From: Paenibacillus silagei
GTDB lineage: Bacteria; Bacillota; Bacilli; Paenibacillales; Paenibacillaceae
Reading direction: 5' to 3'
Length of the DNA stretch: 63,385 nucleotides
Assembly: GCF_017874735.1 (NCBI RefSeq)
Contig: NZ_JAGGLV010000034.1
Location: forward strand, 1-63,385
Shown here: piece after piece, positions 7,904-15,959 of the stretch
How positions within the stretch are numbered: position 1 is the stretch's first letter
Layout of the letters: each line of letters starts with the position of its first letter
The notes under the pieces: model-generated
What the model was told of the DNA's origin: nothing
Seen by the model: the letters and a program-made list of their open reading frames with translations, nothing else
The model's database searches: none
Position numbers and translations under genes: made by a program

Positions 7904-8680
7904 ATGACCCATTCAATGAACAATACACCTGTACCCTTACATGAAGCAGAACGGGTCGATGACCTGCTCACCCATGATCTGAGAATTATCCAGAGTGACG
8001 AAGTGTTCAGCTTCTCGATGGATGCCGTACTGCTGGCACGGTTCGCCAGTGTACCGCCGCGCGGACGGGTGCTTGACCTGTGTACGGGTAACGGAGTAAT
8101 TCCTATGCTCCTGACTACACGGACGAAGGCTTCTATTGAAGGAATCGAGATTCAGCCCCGTCTGGCAGACATGGCCCGGCGCAGTGTATCGCTTAACGGT
8201 CTGGAGGAGCGGGTACAGATTCATGAGGGCGATTTGCGGGAGCTTCATCTTACAGCGGGCTATGGCGTATACGATGCGATCACGGTGAATCCCCCTTATA
8301 TGCCGCTGAACGGGAGCGATCTGAAGCTGAATTCCCATCAGGCGATGGCCCGCCATGAAATCGGTTGTACCCTGGAGGAGGTCATTCAGGCCTGTGTCCG
8401 GCTGGTCCGTACCGGAGGCAAAGTCAGCATGGTGCATAAGCCGCAGCGCCTCGTGGATATTATCAGTCTGATGCGGAAGCACCGGCTGGAACCGAAGCTG
8501 ATCCGCTTTGTACATCCCCGCGCCCATCTGGAAGCGAATATGGTTCTGATCGAGGCCGCGCGTGACGGGAAGCCGGAGGTGCGTTTACAACCGCCTTTAA
8601 TCGTATATAATGAGGACAATCAATATTGCCCCGAGATTATGGATATTTATTACGGAAACAAAGAGGATACGAGCCAATGA
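7904..8680 (+). CDS. trmN6: tRNA1(Val) (adenine(37)-N6)-methyltransferase family protein
   Basis: A 258-residue class I SAM-dependent methylase (YabB). The SAM-binding motif VLDLCTGNGVIPML is near residue 55 and the amino-methylase motif NPPY is at residues 129-132. The family modifies adenine 37 of tRNA; the exact tRNA target here is inferred. It overlaps rsmI by four bases. The GIY-YIG gene yazA that lies between them in B. subtilis is absent. Confidence 0.9.
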   Translation: MTHSMNNTPVPLHEAERVDDLLTHDLRIIQSDEVFSFSMDAVLLARFASVPPRGRVLDLCTGNGVIPMLLTTRTKASIEGIEIQPRLADMARRSVSLNGLEERVQIHEGDLRELHLTAGYGVYDAITVNPPYMPLNGSDLKLNSHQAMARHEIGCTLEEVIQACVRLVRTGGKVSMVHKPQRLVDIISLMRKHRLEPKLIRFVHPRAHLEANMVLIEAARDGKPEVRLQPPLIVYNEDNQYCPEIMDIYYGNKEDTSQ

Positions 8681-9582
8681 CCATACAATGCCAAAGCAGC
8701 TTTCAAAATAACCATGACGGAGCGAAGCCCGAAGGATGCGGATGCCTGTATCTGGTGGCTACGCCGATCGGCAATCTGGAGGATATGACTTACCGGGCAG
8801 TACGCACGCTGAAGGAATGCGATATTATCGCTGCTGAGGATACGAGGCAGACGCGTAAGCTGCTGAGCCATTTTGAAATTACACCGTCCATGCTGTTCAG
8901 TTACCATGAGCATAACAAGGCCGCCAGTGGGCCGGAGCTGATACGCTATATAATAGAAGGTAAAAATCTGGCACTCGTCAGCGATGCCGGTCTGCCGGCG
9001 ATTTCCGACCCTGGTGCCGATCTGGTAGCTCTGGCTGTCAGCCATCAGATTCCGGTGATTCCGGTGCCAGGAGCGAATGCCGCCTTGTCGGCTTTGATTG
9101 CCTCAGGTCTGCCTACCGCCAGCTTCACGTTCGTCGGCTTCCTGCCTAGAGAGCGCAAGGATATAAGGGCCGTTCTGGCACCTCTGCGCTCTGCCCAAGG
9201 GACACTGCTCTTCTATGAATCGCCGCACCGAGTTGCTAAGACCCTTGTTCATTTGCAGGAGGCCTTCGGCAACCGCCGGATCACACTGGCCCGTGAGCTG
9301 ACTAAGCGATATGAGGAGTTCCTGCGCGGAAGCATCGAGGAGTGCTTGGCCTGGCTGGAGGAGCATCCTCCGCTTGGAGAGTACGTAATTGTCCTTGAGG
9401 GAGAGAGTAAAGAGGAGGCCGAGCTGGCCGAGTCTTCCTGGTGGCGTCAGCTTAGTACCGGGGAGCATGTAGCCCACTATGAGGCTTCAGGTTTAACGCG
9501 TAAGGATGCCATGAAAAAGGCAGCGTCTGACCGCGGCTTGTCCAAGCGCGATATTTATAATGAACTTCTGGAGCGGAGTTAG
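8677..9582 (+). CDS. rsmI: 16S rRNA (cytidine(1402)-2'-O)-methyltransferase
   Basis: A 301-residue tetrapyrrole-methylase-fold enzyme that 2'-O-methylates C1402 in the ribosomal P site. Typical motifs: LVATPIGNLEDMT, AAEDTRQTRKLL, LVSDAGLPAISDPG and VPGANAA. I chose the ATG at 8677, which overlaps the trmN6 stop (ATGA) ten bases after GAGG; the frame is open further upstream but only as an overlap with trmN6. Confidence 0.95.
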   Translation: MTIQCQSSFQNNHDGAKPEGCGCLYLVATPIGNLEDMTYRAVRTLKECDIIAAEDTRQTRKLLSHFEITPSMLFSYHEHNKAASGPELIRYIIEGKNLALVSDAGLPAISDPGADLVALAVSHQIPVIPVPGANAALSALIASGLPTASFTFVGFLPRERKDIRAVLAPLRSAQGTLLFYESPHRVAKTLVHLQEAFGNRRITLARELTKRYEEFLRGSIEECLAWLEEHPPLGEYVIVLEGESKEEAELAESSWWRQLSTGEHVAHYEASGLTRKDAMKKAASDRGLSKRDIYNELLERS

Positions 9583-10640
9583 AACACCGCTGTGCTGAAG
9601 TTACTCCAATTTCGGACGGTTCTAAGCTGTAATACACAATTCCAGTAAAAACCTAAAAATGGGTTTAATCATCTGAGCACCCAATGAAATAAATGTATTT
9701 CGTACACTTATATGGATTATCTTGTTCCATTTATTGATTATAGTTGTAGTTTATACATTTATATGTATAGGAGAAAGAATCTTTTAGAGGAATTATGTGG
9801 ATATAAGTCTTCAAAGAACACTTATAATGATCAAATGGATGTTTTAGCAATAAATAGCTGTCCAGAATACAGTTATCCAAATTTCTCAAGACCATTTTTC
9901 TTATATAATGATTCTCACCTTAGGGGCGTTTGGCTTAGCGTAACGGACTGAGGTGCTCTTATCCGGGAAGAAAGTCGTCACTTGGGCGATTAACGGACCG
10001 CAAGGACCTTATCGCCTGCAATTCAGCTCCAAAACGTCTCGCAGAAAGATGACAAGGTCGCCTGAGTCCGTTACGCTGCAAAAGGTGGCGTTCTCGTAGG
10101 GATAAGGTCTCTTCGGTCCGTTAGATTTTTTGGGGTGATAGGGTTTCATTACACGAACCCCTGAGTTCACAAAGCTTATGCACCCTTTTAAATCCGACAC
10201 TGTACTAGTCGCTCCACATAGCAAGTTCTGGCAAAAAGAAAGTCAGCAGCCAGTAACCATCCAGCATCCAAGTCGCTAGTCACTCTATAGTAAAGCGTAT
10301 CCCGCAGGGAGAGCGTTCTACGCTCATCTGTGACACGAGAGCACCCGGCGCAGCCGCCACAGGCACCTGCCTATGGCGAAACCCTTCGACTGGCAAGGCC
10401 TGAGGAATCACCGCAGGGAGGCCGAGGAGGGCCGGTCCACCGCCGAAACCTGCTTCTTTCCGCGCCAGCAGCAGAGATTCACCAAGCTTCCGGGTGTCCA
10501 GAGGGCCGGGGCCCTTGGGGCCCTCCCTGCAGGGAGGGTTTGGGAGGGTAAGAATCAGAGGTTTAAGAATTAGATGTGAGGTTTAGGAAGCAGAGAGGGT
10601 AGAAAAAGGGGCATCCGGGGAAAGTCCCCGAAAATAGCGC
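9583..10640. other. Gene-poor intergenic region with repeats
   Basis: More than 1 kb without a convincing gene. A short AT-rich frame (9712-9951) lacks a ribosome site and recognisable similarity. At 9941-10123 is a cluster of four 23-bp repeats. At about 10330-10560 there is a GC-rich, hairpin-rich block in which two short overlapping frames are open; it holds the perfect palindrome CCCTCCCTGCAGGGAGGG at 10521-10538. I see no RNA gene and no transposase remnant. Confidence 0.6.
9941..10123. repeat. Cluster of four 23-bp TAACGGAC repeats in inverted arrangement
   Basis: Copies lie at 9941-9963 (+), 9991-10013 (+), 10051-10073 (-) and 10101-10123 (-). All four share TAACGGAC at one end; the other end reads TTATC in three copies and TTGTC in one, with a variable purine-rich middle. 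Starts are 50, 60 and 50 bp apart, so the whole cluster is roughly palindromic. Confidence 0.85.
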
Positions 10641-10669
10641 AAAAAAATACCTCCCGCGCGAACGGGAGG
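10641..10669 (-). terminator. Intrinsic terminator of abrB
   Basis: On the minus strand CCTCCCG and CGGGAGG form a 7-bp stem with a 6-nt loop, followed by TA and a T7 tract (10647-10641). It lies about 65 bases after the abrB stop. Confidence 0.85.
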
Positions 10670-10732
10670 CCAAGGAGATATAAAAAGGTTAGAATTAACA
10701 ATTGGATTAGTTCCTATTATACCCTATTTATT

Positions 10733-10987
10733 TTAGTTTGTCACAGGGGTAGGGATAGCCGAAATGCATTCATGACAAACAATTTTACCTTTGAAGTAAG
10801 TTACATTCTCAGCATTGCCGCAGAAAATGCAAGCAGGCTCGTATTTCTTAAGCATGATCCGCTCACCGTCCACGTAAATTTCGAGCGCATCTTTTTCTCC
10901 AATGCCCAGGGTGCGACGCAATTCAATTGGAATAACGACCCGTCCAAGCTCATCTACCTTACGTACAATTCCTGTTGATTTCATCAT
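10733..10987 (-). CDS. abrB: Transition-state regulator AbrB
   Basis: An 84-residue swapped-hairpin (SpoVT-AbrB) DNA-binding protein. The N-terminal half (STGIVRKVDELGRVVIPIELRRTLGI) is nearly identical to B. subtilis AbrB, a repressor of post-exponential genes. The C-terminal half differs: it has two CxxC pairs (CIFC and CHEC) that look like a small metal site. I chose the ATG at 10987, since an AGGAG is about 11 bases upstream; the next codon is also ATG. The gene is divergent from the HD-domain gene and has its own promoter and Spo0A-like box. Confidence 0.92.
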   Translation of the reverse strand: MMKSTGIVRKVDELGRVVIPIELRRTLGIGEKDALEIYVDGERIMLKKYEPACIFCGNAENVTYFKGKIVCHECISAIPTPVTN

Positions 10988-11026
10988 TACAATCGTTGCT
11001 CCTCTCAATGTTCAAAAGCGTCATTA

Positions 11027-11033
11027 TTCGACA
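11027..11033 (-). promoter_or_regulatory. Spo0A box in the abrB leader
   Basis: The minus strand reads TGTCGAA, the exact 0A-box consensus, within AATGTCGAATAAT. It lies between the abrB -10 box and start codon, about 24 bases beyond the -10, as in B. subtilis where Spo0A~P represses abrB from downstream sites. Confidence 0.7.
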
Positions 11034-11056
11034 TTCTTCACTGTTTTATGATATTT

Positions 11057-11085
11057 ATAATACCAACCATTCCCAAAACAGTCAA
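11057..11085 (-). promoter_or_regulatory. sigma-A promoter of abrB
   Basis: On the minus strand TTGACT (11085-11080), a 17-bp spacer and TATTAT (11062-11057). Five of six matches in each box. Confidence 0.8.
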
Positions 11086-11177
11086 CCTTTTTTCAGGCTA
11101 ATTTTAAGAAATCTTTTGAGACCACATTTATTCCGCGTTTGATCGGGCAAATCACTCTTAAAAAGCTTATGAAGATG

Positions 11178-11217
11178 TTTGTCGATTTGGCAGTATATGA
11201 ATCGCTAATATTCGACA
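11178..11217. promoter_or_regulatory. Pair of Spo0A-like boxes in inverted orientation
   Basis: TTTGTCGA at 11178-11185 (six of seven for TGTCGAA) and TTCGACA at 11211-11217 (exact, minus strand) form an inverted pair upstream of the HD-domain gene and of the abrB promoter. Binding is inferred. Confidence 0.5.
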
Positions 11218-11262
11218 AATAGCGACAATATATTATATAAAACAAGAAAAGGAGATGATTTC

Positions 11263-12546
11263 ATGAAGCAACCGCTGTCAGAAGAGAAGGTATTTAAGGA
11301 CCCGGTTCACAACTATATCCACGTACAGGACACTATTATCTGGAGATTGATCAACACTAGGGAATTTCAGCGTCTGCGGCGCATCCGGCAGCTGGGTACC
11401 TCCTATTTGACCTTTCACGGGGCGGAACACAGCCGGTTCTCCCATTCTCTGGGGGTATATGAGATTACGCGGAGGATTATTTCCCAGTTTGAACGGAGCG
11501 GCTATAAGGACTGGATGCCGGAGGAGAGACTGCTTACCCTGTGTGCGGCACTGCTGCATGATTTGGGGCATGGCCCATTCTCCCATTCTATAGAAGAAGC
11601 TTTCGAAATGGATCATGAAGACTGGACCTGCCGTATCATTCTGGAGGATACAGAGATTACGGCTATTCTGCGTGATGTGGCTGAAGATTTCCCCCGTAAA
11701 GTAGCCTCGGTCATCTCCAAAACCTATGAGCATGAAATTGTTGTCAATTTGGTGTCGGGACCGCTGGATGCTGACCGGATGGATTATCTGCTCCGGGATG
11801 CATATTATACTGGGGTGAATTATGGAACCATCGACATCGACCGGATTCTGCGGATGCTGCGCCCTTATGACGGCCGGGTGGTTGTGAAGGAATCGGGGAT
11901 GCATGCGATTGAGGATTACCTGATGTCACGGTACCAGATGTACTGGCAGGTCTATTTCCACCCGGTAACCCGCAGCTCTGAGATTATTCTCAGGCAGATT
12001 CTCCGCCGGGCCAAGGAGCTGGTGCAGCAGCAGCATGCCTTCCGCTTCATGATCGAGCCCTTAAGTGATCTGTTCAGCGGAGAGGTAACGGTAGGGCAGT
12101 ACCTGCTGCTGGATGAAGCCTTGATGCAGACTGCCTTCATGCAGTGGACGCTGGAGGAGGATGACATCCTGAGCGACTTGTGCAGCCGGTTTATCCATCG
12201 TAAACTGTATAAATATGTGGAGATGGAGCATTTGGATTCTGACACGATTGACGAAATTCGCCGCAGCTTCGCCGGTGCGGGACTCCGGCCCGATTATGAT
12301 CTGGAAATTGATTATCCCACCGATCTTCCCTATGATGTGTTCCGTCCGGGAGACGGCTTTGACAGCAAGCAGATCCTGCTTCTGGACAAGCATGACCGGC
12401 TGAGGGAAATCTCCGAGGTCTCGGATATTGTTCGCTCTATCAGTGGTATTCACCGCGGCAGATACCATCTGTATTTTCCGCAGGACAGACTGCAGAAAGC
12501 CCTTCCACAGCTGCCGCCGTCCATCGCAGAGATTTTTGCCAAATAA
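11263..12546 (+). CDS. HD-domain phosphohydrolase (YwfO/dGTPase-like)
   Basis: A 427-residue metal-dependent HD phosphohydrolase. Visible metal ligands: His in the AEHSRFSHSLGV segment (near residue 61), the HD pair at residues 99-100 in LLHDLGHGPFSHS, and Asp in DADRMDYLLRDA (near residue 171). The family includes dNTP triphosphohydrolases and B. subtilis YwfO; the substrate cannot be fixed from sequence. The start has a good AAAGGAG site. In B. subtilis metS lies between abrB and tatD; here this gene holds that place. Confidence 0.88.
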   Translation: MKQPLSEEKVFKDPVHNYIHVQDTIIWRLINTREFQRLRRIRQLGTSYLTFHGAEHSRFSHSLGVYEITRRIISQFERSGYKDWMPEERLLTLCAALLHDLGHGPFSHSIEEAFEMDHEDWTCRIILEDTEITAILRDVAEDFPRKVASVISKTYEHEIVVNLVSGPLDADRMDYLLRDAYYTGVNYGTIDIDRILRMLRPYDGRVVVKESGMHAIEDYLMSRYQMYWQVYFHPVTRSSEIILRQILRRAKELVQQQHAFRFMIEPLSDLFSGEVTVGQYLLLDEALMQTAFMQWTLEEDDILSDLCSRFIHRKLYKYVEMEHLDSDTIDEIRRSFAGAGLRPDYDLEIDYPTDLPYDVFRPGDGFDSKQILLLDKHDRLREISEVSDIVRSISGIHRGRYHLYFPQDRLQKALPQLPPSIAEIFAK

Positions 12547-12600
12547 TCAGATTAAGCTTGGAATTATAGATACAACAACAGGCCGAAAGGATGTAATGTA

Positions 12601-13371
12601 ATGCAGTTATTCGACACCCATACCCATCTGGATGCTCCACAATTCGACGAAGACCGCGAAGAGGTCATTGCCAGGGCGCTGGAAGCCGGCGTCAGCAAGA
12701 TGATCAACATTGGCTTTAACCGGGATACGATACCGACCACCATGCAGCTTGCCGAGAAATATGATTATATTTATGCAGCCGTTGGCTGGCATCCCCAGGA
12801 TGCCATCACGATGAAGGACGGGGACCTCGAATGGATCGCCTCCTTATGCGCTCATCCCAAGGTAGTTGCCATCGGCGAGATTGGGCTGGATTACTACTGG
12901 GATACCTCTCCTAAGGATGTGCAGCATGAAGTATTCCGCAAGCAGATCGGGCTGGCCCGTGAGCTGAAGATGCCAATCTCTATTCATAACCGCGATGCTC
13001 ATGAAGATGTAATCCGCATACTCCGTGAGGAGAAGGCGGGCGAGGTTGGCGGCGTAATGCACTCCTTCTCCGGGAGCTGGGAAAGTGCCAAGATGTGTCT
13101 TGATTTGGGCTTCCATCTTTCTTTTGGAGGACCGATTACGTTCAAGAATGCCCGGGTGCCCAAAGAGGTGCTTGCCCAGACTCCGCTGGACCGGCTGCTG
13201 ATCGAAACCGACTCCCCATATCTGACTCCGCACCCCTTCCGGGGCAAGCGAAATGAGACCGCTCATGTGAGGCTGGTAGCGGAGGCGGCCGCGGCAATAA
13301 AAGGGATTGAATTACAGGAATTGGCGGAAATTACGTATGCGAACGCACTGGAACGATTTGGGATACTCTGA
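12601..13371 (+). CDS. tatD: TatD family metal-dependent hydrolase
   Basis: A 256-residue TIM-barrel hydrolase (YabD). Metal ligands visible: HTH at residues 7-9, E in GEIGLDYYW, H in ISIHNRDA, H in MHSFSG, and D in ETDSPYLTPHP. Family members are 3'-5' DNA/RNA exonucleases. The ATG follows AAAGGATG. It is 54 bases behind the HD-domain gene, probably in one transcript. Confidence 0.94.
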   Translation: MQLFDTHTHLDAPQFDEDREEVIARALEAGVSKMINIGFNRDTIPTTMQLAEKYDYIYAAVGWHPQDAITMKDGDLEWIASLCAHPKVVAIGEIGLDYYWDTSPKDVQHEVFRKQIGLARELKMPISIHNRDAHEDVIRILREEKAGEVGGVMHSFSGSWESAKMCLDLGFHLSFGGPITFKNARVPKEVLAQTPLDRLLIETDSPYLTPHPFRGKRNETAHVRLVAEAAAAIKGIELQELAEITYANALERFGIL

Positions 13372-13493
13372 AAACAGGAGTAAAAGCGGTGAAAAATGAA
13401 GTATAGCGGATATATTAAACTTTTATGACGGAAAAACGGCCGATTATTACAATATTTTAATCATTTTTTTACGTAAACGTGGTTGAATCGTCC

Positions 13494-13523
13494 TTTACAA
13501 CATGTATCAAAACAGGATATCAT
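13494..13523 (+). promoter_or_regulatory. Probable sigma-A promoter for the riboswitch-yabE transcript
   Basis: TTTACA (13494-13499), an 18-bp spacer and TATCAT (13518-13523); five of six matches in each box. It lies about 55 bases before the riboswitch. Confidence 0.6.
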
Positions 13524-13577
13524 CTTTTCAGTGCAGTGAGCTGTTGTAACTGTGACAGTCACTAATTTCATGGATCG

Positions 13578-13803
13578 TCTCGCTGAGTCTCCGCAACGGA
13601 GAATGGGGGAACCAATAATGCGCTGCCGCATGAACGTACAAAAGTACTGGCACAGAATTGCCGCAGGCATTATTTGATTTCTTTACGTGGTCTTGGGGTG
13701 AATTTGAGGGCAACCGCCGTGAGCGGGTGACCTGAGATAGGGCGTCTCTCTTATGTCCGAACCCGACAGCTAACCCCGTAAGCGCAAGTAAGAGAGGAAA
13801 CCT
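13578..13803 (+). promoter_or_regulatory. Cyclic-di-AMP (ydaO/yuaA) riboswitch
   Basis: The aptamer carries the signature segments of this class: GGGGAACC near 13616, GGGGTGAAT near 13694, GAGCGGGTGACCTGAGATAGGG at 13719-13741, and CCGAACCCGACAGCTAACCCCGTAAGCG at about 13757-13784. The closing arm with AGAGAGGAAACC ends at 13803. Class members bind c-di-AMP and usually turn off cell-wall hydrolase and potassium-transport genes. Here it precedes yabE, a cell-wall hydrolase-like gene, with a terminator in between. Confidence 0.95.
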
Positions 13804-13836
13804 CGTGTATAAGCATTCCGACGTATTCGACACCGG

Positions 13837-13884
13837 GAAGCCACGAAAGAGTCCTCTATGAGCTCTTTTTAGGCTTCTTTTGTT
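13837..13884 (+). terminator. Riboswitch expression-platform terminator
   Basis: GAAGCC (13837-13842) pairs with GGCTTC (13872-13877), enclosing AAAGAG/CTCTTT; the T-rich TTTTGTTTT follows. Its place after the aptamer and before yabE fits ligand-induced termination. Confidence 0.75.
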
Positions 13885-14085
13885 TTGAATAATGAGAATG
13901 CTCCCGGCATACTGTTATATAACAGATCTCCGGAGTAACTATGCCGAGCAGGCGATCCATGAGCAGGAAACGCTGAAGCAAGTGCGGGCGTATCCTGTTG
14001 CAAACTCAAACCTAGTTTCGTCAGAAGTGATACAGTCACCTTGATATAACTTGGACGACGGGGCTATGTAAGGAGGATGGAAAGA

Positions 14086-15246
14086 GTGGGCGTATTCCAA
14101 CCAGAAGTATCCCATGATTCGCAATCATCCAGCAGGTCTTTCGCATTACGGTTGAAGCAAGTGAATCCCCGCGTAGTTTTACTTGCCGGTGTGGCATCGA
14201 TTGTTATCGCACTGTTAATACTGCTGTACGTACACGGTCAGAGCAAAAAAGAAATTACCCTAGTAATAGACGGACAGGTACAGACACTGGAGACGCGGGA
14301 AACGCTGTTCAGTGATGTGCTGGCTAAGGAACAGATTTCGCTGCAGGCGCATGATGAATTATCTATTGGCCTTAGTGATGAAATAAAAGACGGCGACCGT
14401 ATCGTGATTAACACTGCGCAGAAGTTCGCTCTTACCGTTGACGGAAAGACCGAGACGTTATTTACGACCGAGGATACCATTGGTCAGGCCATCGACAAGC
14501 TGGGCTACAGCCTGGAAGGCTTAGACAAGATTTACCCTTCGCTAGAAACCGCAGTATCTGCAGACATGGAAATCAAAATTGTCCGGATTAACAAGCATGT
14601 GGTTCAACGGACAACTAATTTGCCTTTCCGGGTCATTAAGACAGCAGACCCCTCATTGACCAAGGGAACCGTAAGAGTGGCACAGGCAGGTAAGCCTGGC
14701 GTAATGATCCAGCACATCGAGAAGATCTATCAAGATGGCGAGCTGGCATCCATGCGCATGATCGGCAAGGAAGTACAGACGGTTACCAAGGACAAAGTCA
14801 TTGCCATTGGAACCAAGCCGCTTCCTAAGCCCGTCGTAGTTACTGCCAAGGTCTCCAAACCTGTAACAACCTCCAAGTCATCTAAAGCCAGCGCAAAGGC
14901 CAGCAATGTTACCAGTAAGGCTGGTGTGGATTTCGAGTACAAAAGAATGATCAAAAACGTATCCATGACTGCGTATTCGTCGCAGGAACCGGGTATTGGA
15001 ACACGTACTGCCTCCGGCACACGCGTAACGGAAGGCCGCACTATAGCTGTTGATCCTAGTGTTATACCAATTGGCTGGTGGGTGTACATTGAAGGATTAG
15101 GGTTTCGCCGAGCAGAGGATACTGGCGGTGCCATCAAAGGCAACAAGGTGGATGTCTATTACGATTCACTGAGCCATGCCCGTAATTTCGGCCGCAAGTC
15201 GCGCACACTCTATGTGATCGGACCTGTGAAGCCGGAGCTGAACTAA
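14086..15246 (+). CDS. yabE: YabE-like cell-wall protein with DUF348, G5 and 3D domains
   Basis: A 386-residue envelope protein: one N-terminal membrane segment (VVLLAGVASIVIALLILLYV), two DUF348 repeats, a G5 domain (about residues 170-250, ending in GKEVQTV), a Ser/Lys-rich linker, and a C-terminal 3D domain with DTGGAIKGNKVDVY. The 3D (RpfB/MltA-type) domain suggests murein hydrolysis outside the cell. An ATG at 14077 touches AGGAGG, so the GTG at 14086, nine bases downstream of it, is the better start. It is controlled by the upstream c-di-AMP riboswitch. In B. subtilis yabE occupies the same position before rnmV. Confidence 0.93.
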   Translation: MGVFQPEVSHDSQSSSRSFALRLKQVNPRVVLLAGVASIVIALLILLYVHGQSKKEITLVIDGQVQTLETRETLFSDVLAKEQISLQAHDELSIGLSDEIKDGDRIVINTAQKFALTVDGKTETLFTTEDTIGQAIDKLGYSLEGLDKIYPSLETAVSADMEIKIVRINKHVVQRTTNLPFRVIKTADPSLTKGTVRVAQAGKPGVMIQHIEKIYQDGELASMRMIGKEVQTVTKDKVIAIGTKPLPKPVVVTAKVSKPVTTSKSSKASAKASNVTSKAGVDFEYKRMIKNVSMTAYSSQEPGIGTRTASGTRVTEGRTIAVDPSVIPIGWWVYIEGLGFRRAEDTGGAIKGNKVDVYYDSLSHARNFGRKSRTLYVIGPVKPELN

Positions 15247-15347
15247 ACGTAAAGTCTTTTGCAAATTAGCGGTTAATACGATATAGTGAGGGAAGCACTT
15301 ACGAAATTTTAGAGAGCTGCCGCTCATCACTTATACATTCTTTAGCC

Positions 15348-15378
15348 AAAAAGAAGGGGAGCGAATCCTCTTCTTTTT
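15348..15378 (+). terminator. Bidirectional intrinsic terminator after yabE
   Basis: A 13-bp stem (AAAAAGAAGGGGA / TCCTCTTCTTTTT with one G-U pair) with loop GCGAA; A-rich and T-rich arms. Confidence 0.88.
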
Positions 15379-15407
15379 GCGTTCTGGAGTAAGGAGTAAA
15401 AATATTT

Positions 15408-15959
15408 ATGATTAAAGAGCTAATTGTGGTTGAAGGGAAAAGTGATACCGTTGCCGTTAAGCGGGCGGTTGAGGCCGATACGATTGAAACCGGGGGTTCG
15501 GCAGTGGATAACAGGGTCATTGCCAAGATCAAGCTGGCCATGGAGCGCCGGGGTGTAATCATTCTTACCGACCCGGATCATGCCGGAGAGCGAATCCGCA
15601 AAATCGTCGCGGCCAAGGTGCCGGGCTGCAAGCATGCCTTCATCCCGGAGAAGGATGCAACCCGCAAAGGAGATATCGGAATAGAGAATGCTTCGCCTGA
15701 GGCTATCCGCCATGCGCTGGAGCATGTACATACCTCTTTCGAGGGGGCGCCGCCCATCATTGGGCTGGATGAGCTTATGGCCGCAGGGCTGATGGTGCAT
15801 CCCCGGGCGGCTGAGCGCAGAATGCAGCTTGGCAATCTGCTCGGTATCGGTTATTGCAATGGCAAGCAGCTGTACAAACGTCTGGCGATGTTCGGCATTA
15901 CCCGCGAAGAATTCGCGCAGGCCCTCGCCCAAATTGATCAGGGAGGCATTACTTCATGA
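15408..15959 (+). CDS. rnmV: Ribonuclease M5
   Basis: A 183-residue enzyme that makes the final cuts maturing 5S rRNA from its precursor. It has an N-terminal Toprim domain: VVEGKSDT near residue 8 carries the catalytic Glu, and LTDPDHAGERIR the DxD motif near residue 58. The ATG overlap (ATGA) at its 3' end with rsmA indicates translational coupling of two rRNA-processing genes. Confidence 0.96.
   Translation: MIKELIVVEGKSDTVAVKRAVEADTIETGGSAVDNRVIAKIKLAMERRGVIILTDPDHAGERIRKIVAAKVPGCKHAFIPEKDATRKGDIGIENASPEAIRHALEHVHTSFEGAPPIIGLDELMAAGLMVHPRAAERRMQLGNLLGIGYCNGKQLYKRLAMFGITREEFAQALAQIDQGGITS

Noticed and set aside
9712..9951. 79-codon AT-rich frame after rsmI
   Set aside because: No ribosome site, unusual Tyr-rich composition, stops in the repeat cluster; treated as non-coding.
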